From positions 20,675 through 84,674 of the forward strand of contig JAQXJP010000007.1 of assembly GCA_029008875.1 (NCBI GenBank): a DNA stretch of 64,000 nt. The letters are read 5' to 3'. This stretch comes from Lachnospiraceae bacterium (GTDB lineage: Bacteria; Bacillota; Clostridia; Lachnospirales; Lachnospiraceae). Position numbers and translations under genes: made by a program. Below, piece by piece: positions 34,984 through 43,415 of this stretch (the stretch's first letter is position 1; each line of letters begins with the position of its first letter). The notes beneath the pieces are model-generated. The model saw nothing but the letters and a program-made list of their open reading frames with translations, was not told where the DNA came from and ran no database searches.

Positions 34984-35628
34984 TTATTTGGTATCCGTGA
35001 AAGTTCCGTAAAAAATTGGGAGAAGCGTCTCCGTCAAGGCCCCTTCCTCTGTTCCGAGAATCCTCTCCGTATTGAAAATAAATCCGGCGATTTTCTGCTG
35101 GAGAACATCCTGGGAATGACCCGCCAAAGTGTCAAAAGCGGTATTGGCATAAAGCATAATCATCTCCGCCGCCTCAGCCGGGTAATCCGTGTGAAAAATC
35201 CCCTGGGCAATTCCATCATGCAGAATTACCACAATGATTGGATTTACTCTGGAAAGCAGCTGTTCCTGCATTTTCTGGTGCATGAGAGCGTTCTGGGGCC
35301 GATGCACCTGCTCCATAATCATGTGCCCCACCTCATTCTCAACATTGAGCGCCCGGATGGTTTTTTGGATCCTCTCCAACACCGGCGCGGAGTGATCCCC
35401 GGCAATTTTCTCCGCCCTGGCGGTGGTCTGCTCCACAATGCGCTCGATCATGGCATCCAGGATATCTTCCTTGGACTTGAAATGATAGTACAAGGTTCCC
35501 CGCGCAATGCCGATTTCGCTTAAGATGTCATTGGTGCTGGTGTGATCAAATCCCTTTGTGCAAAACAGTCTCTCCGCCACATCCAAAATCTCATTTTTTC
35601 GCTCTTGCGCATCCTTAACGATTCTCAT
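34984..35628 (-). CDS. TetR/AcrR family transcriptional regulator
   Basis: The 214-residue protein has the TetR N-terminal helix-turn-helix (KNEILDVAERLFCTKGFDHTSTNDILSEIGIARGTLYYHFKSKEDIL, about residues 12-57) and a helical ligand-binding C-terminal part with no recognisable specificity. It lies 15 bp behind the response-regulator gene and just upstream of the MFS gene. Confidence 0.93.
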   Translation of the reverse strand: MRIVKDAQERKNEILDVAERLFCTKGFDHTSTNDILSEIGIARGTLYYHFKSKEDILDAMIERIVEQTTARAEKIAGDHSAPVLERIQKTIRALNVENEVGHMIMEQVHRPQNALMHQKMQEQLLSRVNPIIVVILHDGIAQGIFHTDYPAEAAEMIMLYANTAFDTLAGHSQDVLQQKIAGFIFNTERILGTEEGALTETLLPIFYGTFTDTK

Positions 35629-35643
35629 CTCACATGCACTCCG

Positions 35644-36006
35644 CTACTGTGCCGATAAGCACATCTGAATCGCAGCGCGGATATCCTCCAAATTGAAGGG
35701 CTTTGCAATGCAGGTAACCGCGCCCTTCGCCTTGGCCTCCTCCATGATGGTCTGCATTCCCGCAATGGCAGAACAGATTACAACTTTGGCATTGGAATCC
35801 ATCTTTTTCAGTTTTTCCAGGACATCCAGCCCGTTATCATCCATGATAATATCCAGAAAAACCACATCCGGTTTTTCCTTCTCGTATATCTCCAGCAATT
35901 CCTCGCCGGAGTTGGCGCCGATCACCGTGTGTCCCAGTTCCTCCACCAGCTCTCCCAGCATTTCGCGGATCAAACTGGCATCATCCGTTATCACTATTTT
36001 GGCCAT
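35644..36006 (-). CDS. Stand-alone response regulator receiver (CheY-like)
   Basis: A single 120-residue receiver domain: acidic pair DD at residues 7-8, phospho-acceptor Asp in VVFLDIIMDD near residue 53, the switch Ser in VICSA and the Lys of AKPF near residue 101. There is no output domain and no histidine kinase nearby, so its partner is elsewhere. It is close in length and layout to CheY or Spo0F. It has a good promoter (36074-36103) and probably leads a three-gene unit with TetR and the MFS transporter. Confidence 0.88.
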   Translation of the reverse strand: MAKIVITDDASLIREMLGELVEELGHTVIGANSGEELLEIYEKEKPDVVFLDIIMDDNGLDVLEKLKKMDSNAKVVICSAIAGMQTIMEEAKAKGAVTCIAKPFNLEDIRAAIQMCLSAQ

Positions 36007-36073
36007 ATTTTCTTCCCTTCTTCAGCATCTGCCACCACTCTACGAGATTATTTTCGCAGAGGTTCTGTGTCCC

Positions 36074-36103
36074 ATTATATGCCAAAAAATATGGGTTCGT
36101 CAA
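36074..36103 (-). promoter_or_regulatory. Promoter for the response regulator operon
   Basis: TTGACG (36103-36098) and a perfect TATAAT (36079-36074) on the minus strand, 18 bp apart, about 65 bp before the start codon. It overlaps the gap after the neighbouring ABC permease gene. Confidence 0.75.
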
Positions 36104-36105
36104 AC

Positions 36106-36798
36106 TCATTTGTTTCTCTTTTTATATATTGCAAAAAAGAAAATTAGAATCAGCAGAATATTGCACGCCAATATGCATCCGGTTTCCCCGGTGATTCTTA
36201 GGTTATGCAAATCCGATATCAACAAAAAAAGCTGTTGCGTGAAAATGTATTTCGCCAACTTGCCTATGGTGTCGTTGAACATGGAAAGCATGGGCAAAAA
36301 TGCCAACACCAGCATAATGGGAACCGTGATGGACGTCGCCATCATTTGGTTTTTGCTGAACACTCCCGCAGTGGCTCCCAACAGGAAGGAACAGCAATGG
36401 CCCACAAACATTACCAGCAGAAACAGAAGTAAGTCCTTTCCGCCGTATCCGCCTGCAATTCCCATGACCAGGGAACCCACCATGCAGATGCTTACTACAT
36501 AGATTGCATTTCCCATCAGATATTCCCCAGCCCTCACATTGCACATCTGAAGTACCCGCAGGGTATTCTTTTCCTTTTCCTCCGAGATGATTGCAGCCGC
36601 GCTGGTAAGAGGAGCCATGCCCACATACATGATTGCAAACAGATTCGTGAAAAAGTGCCGGGGCAAATCCTGTATGCTTACGGCATTTTCCATAATGATT
36701 GTCAAAAGCGGAAACATCAGAAACTGAATGAGAATGGTTTTATTTTTCACGGTATCCTTGATCTGTTTCCACAAAATAGCCCTGATATGATTCGTCAT
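36106..36798 (-). CDS. ABC-2 type transporter permease
   Basis: The 230-residue membrane protein has six likely segments and the ABC-2 permease character (for example PLTSAAAIISEEKEKNTLRVLQMCNV with the conserved EKE). Its start overlaps the end of the ATPase remnant by 4 bp. It looks intact, but its ATPase partner is truncated, so the transporter is probably non-functional unless served by another ATPase. It may be the last open frame of a decaying operon. Confidence 0.8.
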   Translation of the reverse strand: MTNHIRAILWKQIKDTVKNKTILIQFLMFPLLTIIMENAVSIQDLPRHFFTNLFAIMYVGMAPLTSAAAIISEEKEKNTLRVLQMCNVRAGEYLMGNAIYVVSICMVGSLVMGIAGGYGGKDLLLFLLVMFVGHCCSFLLGATAGVFSKNQMMATSITVPIMLVLAFLPMLSMFNDTIGKLAKYIFTQQLFLLISDLHNLRITGETGCILACNILLILIFFFAIYKKRNK

Positions 36799-37110
36799 TT
36801 TTCCAACTTCCTTCCGGTTAATTCCATAAAAATTGTTTCCAGGTTCGGTTCTGAGGAATGTATGGTCTCCACCTCATCCCGCAGGAAAAACTCACAAATT
36901 CTCTCCCCGCAGGAACGATCATGCTCCAGTAGGACTTCCTCCCCGTTTTTCAGGCGAATATGTATTTTTTTCTGGTGATTGTAGCGCCTGCAAATCTCAT
37001 CCGGTGCCCCAAACTCAACGATTTTTCCCTCGTTCAGGAGCGCAATATGGTCGCAGAGTTTCTCCGCCTCATACATGTTGTGGGTGGTGAGAAAAATGGT
37101 GGCCCCCCCC
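36795..37110 (-). pseudogene. ABC transporter ATPase, C-terminal remnant
   Basis: Only the last third of an ATPase is left: GATIFLTTHNMYEAEKLCDHIALLNEGK contains the H-loop His and the following strand, and the C-terminal tail is normal. Walker A, Q-loop, signature and Walker B are missing. The sequence joins, at a run of nine C (37103-37111), to the beginning of a DUF3021-like gene. A GTG at 37145 could start a 116-residue product but it would be inactive. A deletion between the two genes explains the structure. Confidence 0.7.
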
Positions 37111-37221
37111 CTGCGCTGCTTCCCCGAAGCAACAGCCCAAAACACAAATGTTCAGGATGGAGACTCCCCAGACAATCAGTATCTGTGCCAGATAGTCAAA
37201 TATGGTATCTTTTCCGTTCAT
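37069..37221 (-). pseudogene. DUF3021-like membrane protein, N-terminal remnant
   Basis: Starting ATG at 37221, directly after the lytTR stop (TAA then ATG), the frame encodes about 35 residues beginning MNGKDTIFDYLAQILIVW and reaching CFGEAAQ, resembling the first membrane helix of DUF3021 proteins that follow LytTR genes. It then runs through the G/C homopolymer into out-of-frame ATPase sequence and stops at 37069. About 100 residues of the expected protein are missing. Assignment to DUF3021 rests on gene order and the short FGE motif. Confidence 0.55.
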
Positions 37222-37534
37222 TTATATTACCCCCATTCTCTTCTTGATCTCATCCGCATATTGTCTGGACATCATAATCTGTTCCCCGTTCTCCAGAGTC
37301 AGACGGAGCTTTCTCTCCACATCATTTCTTATGGATTTGATGAATTTCAGGTGAACCAGACAGAACTTGCTCACCCGCCAACAGATAATTCTCGTTTTCC
37401 TTTGTGACAGCCAGCTGCTGATTCATCATCTGCAGCATCGCAACCATATTTTCAACGTCCGGTGTCACCAGCTTGCAACTGATTTTTATCTCGGTGTCAT
37501 CCAACTTCTCATCTACATTTACCGTAATTTTCAC
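37222..37534 (-). pseudogene. LytTR family regulator with internal deletion and frameshift
   Basis: The first part (GTG start at 37534 with GGAGG upstream) encodes about 50 residues like the N-terminus of LytTR regulators (KITVNVDEKLDD ... MMNQQLAVTKENENYLL). It then changes frame near 37378; the other frame continues VSKFCLVHLKFIKSIRNDVE...QIMMSRQYADEIKKRMGVI, the C-terminal half of the LytTR DNA-binding domain. By comparison with the intact LytTR gene at 59.8 kb about 45-50 codons are missing. The gene is therefore broken. Confidence 0.75.
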
Positions 37535-37624
37535 GCCAAACACCTCCTGCTTGAGAGTGTATCATAAATTCTTTTTTACACAACGCATCACCGCGCAAGT
37601 TGCCGTTTCCGGCACATAAGTTGC

Positions 37625-37665
37625 CAAAAAATCCCCGGGACCTCGCATGGAGGTTCCGGGGATTT
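37625..37665 (-). terminator. Rho-independent terminator after the GNAT gene
   Basis: AAATCCCCGG...CCTC (37629-37644) pairs with GAGG...CCGGGGATTT (37650-37665), a 16-bp stem, and is followed on the minus strand by TTTTTT. It closes the GNAT transcript at 37688. Confidence 0.85.
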
Positions 37666-37687
37666 CCGTCTTTTCATATTCTGATTC

Positions 37688-38203
37688 CTAATCCGCTAAA
37701 ATCGCATACACGTAGGTATCCTGCCACATAGGTTGCCCCTGTTCATCCTTGAAGAAGAACACATTCTGCCGGAACTCCGCCTCTCTGGTAAAATGCAATT
37801 TTTCCAACAGCATCCATGAGCAGGTATTTCTGGGATCGCACTCCGCAATAATCCGATGAACCCCCTGGGAAAAAGCCTCCTCCATCACTGCCTGAATCGC
37901 TTCACTGGCGTATCCTTGTCTCTGATAATTTTTATTGACAATGTACCCCACTTCCCTCGCCATAAAATCCCGCTTACCCAGATACACATTCCCAATTACT
38001 TTTCCGGTTTCCTTCTGTTCCATGGCATAGAATTCCTCGCTCCCCAGTCGGTACTGCAGATGCTCTGTCCCGTTTTCATAAGTAATCCCCGGGTATGCCT
38101 CGAATTGCTCCTCTCTTCTCTGTGACAGAAATTCGTACAAATCATCATAGTCCCTCTGTTCAAATCCCCGCAGAATCAACCGGGCTGTCTCTATCTTTTT
38201 CAT
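37688..38203 (-). CDS. GNAT N-acetyltransferase, RimJ/RimL type
   Basis: The 171-residue protein starts KKIETARLILRGFEQRDYDDLYEF and contains YIVNKNYQRQGYASEAIQAVMEEAF (the acetyl-CoA motif QRQGYA), the pattern of RimJ/RimL-like acetyltransferases, which modify N-termini of ribosomal proteins or small amines. The substrate cannot be predicted. The ATG at 38203 has AGGGG 7 bp upstream; a TTG two codons earlier is possible. Confidence 0.88.
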   Translation of the reverse strand: MKKIETARLILRGFEQRDYDDLYEFLSQRREEQFEAYPGITYENGTEHLQYRLGSEEFYAMEQKETGKVIGNVYLGKRDFMAREVGYIVNKNYQRQGYASEAIQAVMEEAFSQGVHRIIAECDPRNTCSWMLLEKLHFTREAEFRQNVFFFKDEQGQPMWQDTYVYAILAD

Positions 38204-38343
38204 AACCAATCCCCTTTTCCAAATAACATGTCTTCATTTTAGCCATTCCCCGGAGTGAGGTCAACTGTTACCCCGGCATACAGGCTTGCAATGTATGAAA
38301 AATAATGTTACCACTCCCTGGCTTACCACAAGATAATCCTTTT

Positions 38344-38382
38344 TTACGGTTACATTTTACTTTCGCCGGCATATAACCGTAA
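38344..38382. repeat. 39-bp inverted repeat, TTACGGTTA type, copy 1
   Basis: TTACGGTTA (38344-38352) is the complement of TAACCGTAA (38374-38382). The same arms occur next door at 38397-38441 and again at 62368-62406, the last also exactly 39 bp, although the centres differ. Confidence 0.7.
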
Positions 38383-38396
38383 CCGGTAGCCTTTCC

Positions 38397-38441
38397 TTAC
38401 GGTTATAATTTTCTATTGACATTTCCCGAAATATAACCGTA
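38397..38441. repeat. Inverted repeat, TTACGGTTA type, copy 2
   Basis: TTACGGTTA (38397-38405) with TAACCGTA (38434-38441) form a second hairpin 15 bp after copy 1. The 470-bp gap from 38204 to 38675 otherwise shows only a small CCCTTTTCC..AAAAGGG hairpin near 38.5 kb and no gene. Confidence 0.65.
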
Positions 38442-38675
38442 GTCATCCTGCTTAACATGCGATTAGTCAGACATCTCGACCTGATTTTCGGAGTTAGATT
38501 AAGCTATGCGGCAGTAGGAACCCTTTTCCGAAAAGGGATTTTGGGGAAAAAAGCGATATAACCCTGCGGAAGGTATTGCTTGTTACCCAGCGTTATATGT
38601 TATATTGGCAGAGTAGGTGATTACAAAAACACCAAAAACTTTGCCGCCGGAAAAGGCGACGGATTGGAGATGAAA

Positions 38676-39392
38676 ATGTTAGAGATTAAAAACTACACCA
38701 AAATTTACGGAAAAGACAAAGTTGCCGCCGATCACGTCAACCTGACGGTGCAAGACGGGGACATCTTCGGGTTTATCGGTCACAACGGAGCCGGAAAAAG
38801 TACCACCATCCGCGCTGTTGTGGGTGTCATGGATTTTGATGAGGGGGATATCTTGATCGACGGTCACTCTGTCAAGAAAGAGCCCCTGGAGTGTAAAAAG
38901 ATTACCGCATATATTCCGGACAATCCGGATTTGTACGAACACCTCACTGGAATCCAGTATCTGAATTTTATAGCGGATGTATTCCAGATCACCGCCGACG
39001 AGCGGGAGTCTTCCATCAAAAAGTATGCCGATTTATTTGAGATCACGGAAGCGCTTGGCAGCTTGATTTCCTCTTACTCACACGGCATGAAGCAAAAGCT
39101 GGCTATCATATCCGCCATTATTCGCAAACCCAAGCTGATGGTTCTCGACGAGCCCTTCGTGGGGCTGGATCCAAAGGCTTCCCTGACGCTCAAGAATATC
39201 ATGCACGAGATGTGCGAAAACGGCTGCGCGATTTTCTTCTCCACCCATGTGCTGGAGGTGGCACAGAAGTTGTGCAATAAAATCGCAATTATCAAGCAGG
39301 GCAAGATTATCGCATCCGGTGCGATGGAGGAGCTGATTGGTGACAAATCACTAGAAGACATCTTCATGGAGGTTGTGGAACATGAGAATTAA
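38676..39392 (+). CDS. ABC transporter ATP-binding protein
   Basis: The 238-residue ATPase has Walker A GHNGAGKSTT, signature SYSHGMKQKLAIISA, Walker B LMVLDEPFVGLDPKA and the H-loop FSTHVLEVA. Start at 38676 is chosen because GGAG lies 6 bp before it; ATG at 38670 is an alternative and a long upstream frame from 38580 is not coding. It overlaps the following permease gene by 11 bp and, being on the plus strand, is one of few genes against the general direction. It is an ABC-2 exporter ATPase of unknown substrate. Confidence 0.9.
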   Translation: MLEIKNYTKIYGKDKVAADHVNLTVQDGDIFGFIGHNGAGKSTTIRAVVGVMDFDEGDILIDGHSVKKEPLECKKITAYIPDNPDLYEHLTGIQYLNFIADVFQITADERESSIKKYADLFEITEALGSLISSYSHGMKQKLAIISAIIRKPKLMVLDEPFVGLDPKASLTLKNIMHEMCENGCAIFFSTHVLEVAQKLCNKIAIIKQGKIIASGAMEELIGDKSLEDIFMEVVEHEN

Positions 39393-40965
39393 ACTGTTGT
39401 TAAAAACCCTGCTGACCTCCACCAGCAGCCGCAATATCTTAAAATATGAAACGGATTCCAAGAAGAGAAAAAACGTGATCAACGAACTTGCAGGAAAAGG
39501 GATTCTCTACTTTTTCCTGATGGGATATCTCATCTTAACTGCGTATGGTTACGGCTACATGAGCTTGACAGAGCAGCTTCCTCTGTTGAATGCGATTGTC
39601 ATCAGCGTCATGGTTTTCATTTTTGCCCTGATGAAGGTAAACGGTTACCTGTTTGCATTTAAGGATTACGACATGTTGATGTCCCTGCCATTCTCCGTCC
39701 GGGAGATTGTATCCTCCAAATTTCTGTACATGTATGTCAAGGACCTGCCCTGGGTTATGAGCGTGTCCGTGGCTCTGGAGATCGGTTACGGCATCCTGGA
39801 AAAACCGTTTTTTACCACTTACATACTGTGGACGTTGTTGAGCCTTCTGCTCCCCATTATCCCGCTGATTGCCGCAACCATTCTCGGGACTCTGGCGGCA
39901 GCTATCGGTTCCCGCTTCCGATTTAAGAAAGCCTTTCAGAGTATATTGATTTTTGCTTTTCTCATTCTCTGCGTGGGCGCGGGATTCTTTTCCGATCGGA
40001 TTGCTCAAACCGCGGAGATGAACGAGATTATCACAGACGCCACCGCGGCCCTGCGTCCAATTGCCACCTACTACCCGCCCACTGCCTGGTTTCGCGATGG
40101 GGTTTTGCATGGGGATATTCCCAGTATCTTGCTACTGATTGGAGTTTCCTTTGTGACCTTTGAGATTACTTTTTTGATTGTCAGCCGGTTTTACAGGCAG
40201 GTCAATTCCCGTCTGATGACGTCCGCCACAGCCAAAAAATATACCATGAGCCACCTGAAAACGAAATCCGCGGAACGCAGCATTGCCGCCAACGAATTCC
40301 GGCGACTCATTCACTCCACCGTATACCTCACCAACATCGGATTCGGCGTGGTATTGGTGGTGGTGCTATCCGTTGCTGCCCTGTTCGTGAATATCGATCA
40401 GGTAATTCAATCCATGTTTCCCGGAGTTCCGTTTACCAAAGAGTTCCTGTTGCCCGGAATCCCTCTTTTTGTCTATTTCTTTGTAGGAATGGTGTCCTCC
40501 GGCTGCTGCACTCCTTCCCTGGAGGGCAAGAGCAACTGGATCCTCCAGAGCCTTCCTCTGGAAAACAGAACAATCTATCGGGGTAAGATGCTGTTCAACA
40601 TGCTCCTGTTTGCCCCCGCCGGAATCCTGGGTTGTCTCTGCCTCGGCATCAAATTCGGCGGTAATTTCCTGTGCATTCTGGCACTTGTGTTGTGCGAAAT
40701 TGCTCTCTGCGCTTTTTCCACCACTTGGGGCATGGTTTGCGGAATCAAATTCCGCAAGTTGGAGTGGACCAACGAGATTGAGGTGGTAAAACAAGGAAGT
40801 GCTATTGCCATCTACCTGTTCCCAAACATGCTTGTGACCATGCTGCTCCTCGCATTGTTCATCGGTCTGGGGCAGCTTACCGGCCCCATCCTAAGCAACC
40901 TGGTTCTCGCACTTTTCGCATCCGTTTTGGCATTTCTGTGCTACCACAAGGTCATCCGGATGTGA
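39382..40965 (+). CDS. ABC transporter permease, large ABC-2 type
   Basis: The 527-residue protein has about twelve hydrophobic segments in two clusters, beginning MRIKLLLKTLLTSTSSRN. Such large permeases pair one-to-one with single ATPases in Lachnospiraceae and Bacillus and are mostly uncharacterised exporters. GGAGG at 39368 supports the ATG at 39382, inside the end of the ATPase gene. A terminator follows at 41026-41066. Confidence 0.88.
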   Translation: MRIKLLLKTLLTSTSSRNILKYETDSKKRKNVINELAGKGILYFFLMGYLILTAYGYGYMSLTEQLPLLNAIVISVMVFIFALMKVNGYLFAFKDYDMLMSLPFSVREIVSSKFLYMYVKDLPWVMSVSVALEIGYGILEKPFFTTYILWTLLSLLLPIIPLIAATILGTLAAAIGSRFRFKKAFQSILIFAFLILCVGAGFFSDRIAQTAEMNEIITDATAALRPIATYYPPTAWFRDGVLHGDIPSILLLIGVSFVTFEITFLIVSRFYRQVNSRLMTSATAKKYTMSHLKTKSAERSIAANEFRRLIHSTVYLTNIGFGVVLVVVLSVAALFVNIDQVIQSMFPGVPFTKEFLLPGIPLFVYFFVGMVSSGCCTPSLEGKSNWILQSLPLENRTIYRGKMLFNMLLFAPAGILGCLCLGIKFGGNFLCILALVLCEIALCAFSTTWGMVCGIKFRKLEWTNEIEVVKQGSAIAIYLFPNMLVTMLLLALFIGLGQLTGPILSNLVLALFASVLAFLCYHKVIRM

Positions 40966-41025
40966 CATGTGAAGTAAAGGAAGCTATTAAGGAAATCGAA
41001 AAGAATATAATAAAGGAGTACAGCG

Positions 41026-41066
41026 AAAAACGCCCAAAGGTTTATAAAACCATTCGGGCGTTTTTT
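41026..41066 (+). terminator. Rho-independent terminator of the ABC operon
   Basis: AAAAACGCCC (41026-41035) pairs with GGGCGTTTTT (41056-41065) around an inner GGTTT/AAACC stem, followed by a T-rich tract on the plus strand. Confidence 0.85.
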
Positions 41067-41109
41067 CTTTTGGTCTGGAATTTTTTCTCAAGTTGCGAGA
41101 GTTTACTCC

Positions 41110-41420
41110 GGGGTATCCGCAACCACTCTTCACTTTCTATACCCCGCTGATTTCTTTTCTCGGGGTATATACAACCACTCTTCACTTTCTGTACCCCGCT
41201 GATTTCTTTTCTCGGGGTATATACAACCACTCTTCGCTTTCTGTACCCCGCTTACCTCTTTTCCCCGGGGTATATACAACGACGGTTCGCCTTCTGTACC
41301 CCGCTTGCCTCTTTTTCCGGGGTATATACAACGACGGTTCGCCTTCTGTACCCCACTTGCCTTTTTTCCCGGGGTACATACAACCACTCTTCACTTTCTA
41401 TACCCCGCTGATTTCTTTCC
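41110..41420. repeat. Six-unit tandem array of 52-bp hairpin repeats
   Basis: Units begin with GGGGTA at 41110, 41162, 41214, 41267, 41319 and 41371 (spacing 52, 52, 53, 52, 52). Each has a GGGGTA...TACCCC pair enclosing a loop of 24 nt (two to four more pairs possible), followed by a pyrimidine-rich tail of about 16 nt. Units 1-3 and 6 carry an ACCACTCTTC loop; units 4 and 5 carry ACGACGGTTCG. Because 52 is not a multiple of 3, open frames shift at every unit and the array is non-coding. It fills the gap between the convergent ABC permease and PHP genes. Confidence 0.92.
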
Positions 41421-41428
41421 AAGCGATT

Positions 41429-42193
41429 CTATTCCCCAATATCTAACTTCTCAATCACGTTCAGCCCAAGTTCCCTTGCCATCTGCTCACTTTTCTCCAC
41501 TGCCCAATCCACCAATGCATCCGTGGAATGGCAATCTGCGCCGATTATGACACGAATATCTGTCTTGGCAACTTCCTTCCAAAATGACATGGCGGGATAG
41601 CTTGTCTTCTCCCTCCGAAGTCCATTGGCATTCCACTCGAGAATATAGTCATGCTTCACGCAGTCGTTCAGAATGAGGTCAAATGCCCTTGCCATGTGGA
41701 TGTCCTGCTCAAAATCATTGACGAAAAACAGGTCCGGGTGGGCCCAGTACGCAAAATAGCCGGTGGACATCCCCTCCAGGGATGATTCCACATATTTTAT
41801 GATGTCCTCCGTGCAGTGCATGTCATTGTAGACATTGGCACAGGCAAAATCACCTGCGCGGTAAAAATGCTGACCGAGAATCAGATAATCAAATCCCTGC
41901 TTCGTCAAAAGGCGCTCATAGTATTTGTCATAGTCCGGAAAATACTCCCCTTCCGCTCCCAGAAAAATGCGTAAGGAATCTTTGTATGTATCCTTCAGTC
42001 GATTGGTTTCCTGCACATATTCTCCCAACTGTTCATATCTCATGCGCATTCCAAATCCATCCCCCGGGAACGGCAGATGATCCGACATCCCCAGCTCCGT
42101 AAACTCAAGTTCCATGGCCCTGCGCACGTATTCCTCCAGGTTTCCTCCTGCATGACCGCACAGTTCATTATGTGTATGGTAATTTGTCCTCAT
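41429..42193 (-). CDS. PHP domain histidinol-phosphatase-like protein
   Basis: The 254-residue protein begins RTNYHTHNELCGHAGG with the PHP HxH metal motif, and carries SDHLPFP, GAEGEYFPD, WAHPDLF and GADCHSTDA, the remaining metal ligands. This is the HisK/HisJ type that dephosphorylates histidinol phosphate, although many relatives have other substrates and no histidine genes are nearby. It ends 8 bp after the hairpin array. Confidence 0.85.
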   Translation of the reverse strand: MRTNYHTHNELCGHAGGNLEEYVRRAMELEFTELGMSDHLPFPGDGFGMRMRYEQLGEYVQETNRLKDTYKDSLRIFLGAEGEYFPDYDKYYERLLTKQGFDYLILGQHFYRAGDFACANVYNDMHCTEDIIKYVESSLEGMSTGYFAYWAHPDLFFVNDFEQDIHMARAFDLILNDCVKHDYILEWNANGLRREKTSYPAMSFWKEVAKTDIRVIIGADCHSTDALVDWAVEKSEQMARELGLNVIEKLDIGE

Positions 42194-42203
42194 TTTTCCC
42201 CCA

Positions 42204-43415
42204 CTATATCATGGTGCGGACCACCTTAGGCAGGTATCCCTTCTTCTCCAGCGCGCCAAGGATTTGCTCCTTGTGCTCGGTTCCGAAGCACTCCAAGGTT
42301 ATGCGGAGTTCCACCGCCGCACTTCGATTGGTGGATACAAACTGGTTGTGCTCCAATTTGATGACATTTCCCTGCTCATCCGCCAAGGTCTGGGAAACCT
42401 TGGCCAGTTCACCCGGTTTATCCGGCAGTAGCACGGAAACCGTAAAAATTCGATCTCTGAAAATCAATCCCTGCTGTACCACGGAGGACATGGTGATGAC
42501 ATCCATGTTGCCCCCGCTTAAGATGGAAACCACTCTCTTGTCGGTGACATCCAAATGCTTCAGCGCTGCGACGGTGAGAAGGCCGGAATTCTCCACAACC
42601 ATCTTGTGGTTCTCCACCATATCCAGAAATGCAGCGATTAATTCATCGTCCTCAACCGTAATGATTTCGTCCAGATTTTTCTGGATGTACGGGAAGATAT
42701 TGCTTCCCGGGGTCTTCACTGCGGTGCCGTCCGCAATGGTGTTCACGCTGGGAAGTGTGGTCACTTTTCCCGCCGCGAAGGACGCCTGCATGCAGTTTGC
42801 GCCGGCCGGCTCCACTCCGATCACTTTAATCTTGGGATTCAATAGTTTGGCAAGGGTGGACACTCCGGTTGCCAATCCGCCTCCGCCGATGGGAACCAAA
42901 ATATACTCCACGAGAGGCAGTTCCTTGAAGATTTCCATGGCGATGGTGCCCTGTCCGGTTGCAACCGCAAGGTCATCGAAGGGATGGATGAAGGTATACC
43001 CTTCCTTCTCTGCCAGCTCATAAGCCTTTGCGCATGCCTCGTCGTACACATCCCCATACAGCACCACTTCCGCACCGTAGCTCTTGGTACGATTTACTTT
43101 GATCAACGGTGTTGTGGTAGGCATGACAATCACTGCCTTGCACCCGTAACATTTCGCCGCATATGCCACGCCCTGGGCATGATTTCCCGCAGATGCGGTA
43201 ATCAACCCCCTTTCTCTCTCCTCCTCGGAGAGGGTGCTGATCTTGTAGTAAGCGCCACGAACCTTGTAGGCTCCGGTAAACTGCATGTTTTCCGGTTTCA
43301 GATAGACCTTGTTACCGGTCTGTGCACTCAAAAAATCACTGTATACCAGCTTGGTCTCCAGTGTGACCTCCTTGACCTTCTCACTGGCCTCCTCAAATTT
43401 ATCCAATGTCAACAT
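42204..43415 (-). CDS. ilvA: Threonine ammonia-lyase
   Basis: The 403-residue enzyme has the PLP-binding loop FTGAYKVRGAYYK (with the Schiff-base Lys, about residues 47-59), the glycine loop GGGGLATG and a C-terminal ACT domain (about 325-400). It converts threonine to 2-oxobutyrate and ammonia; the single ACT domain resembles the shorter biosynthetic or catabolic (TdcB-like) forms. The start overlaps the end of ftsY by 7 bp. No other branched-chain amino acid genes are adjacent. Confidence 0.92.
   Translation of the reverse strand: MLTLDKFEEASEKVKEVTLETKLVYSDFLSAQTGNKVYLKPENMQFTGAYKVRGAYYKISTLSEEERERGLITASAGNHAQGVAYAAKCYGCKAVIVMPTTTPLIKVNRTKSYGAEVVLYGDVYDEACAKAYELAEKEGYTFIHPFDDLAVATGQGTIAMEIFKELPLVEYILVPIGGGGLATGVSTLAKLLNPKIKVIGVEPAGANCMQASFAAGKVTTLPSVNTIADGTAVKTPGSNIFPYIQKNLDEIITVEDDELIAAFLDMVENHKMVVENSGLLTVAALKHLDVTDKRVVSILSGGNMDVITMSSVVQQGLIFRDRIFTVSVLLPDKPGELAKVSQTLADEQGNVIKLEHNQFVSTNRSAAVELRITLECFGTEHKEQILGALEKKGYLPKVVRTMI

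Noticed and set aside
37143..37145. A functional 116-residue ATPase-like protein starting at GTG 37145
   Set aside because: It would lack Walker A, signature and Walker B motifs, and its first 14 residues come from another gene in the wrong frame.
40938..41150. Plus-strand frame after the ABC permease
   Set aside because: It starts within the permease gene, crosses the terminator and enters the array; no similarity or binding site.
41110..41420. CRISPR array
   Set aside because: There are no unique spacers: whole 52-bp units are contiguous, the variable part falls in two classes, and no cas genes are near.
41110..41446. Overlapping frames on both strands through the 52-bp array
   Set aside because: The repeat period is not a multiple of three, so frames shift in every unit; peptides such as repeated IYPGKRG are artefacts of the repeat.
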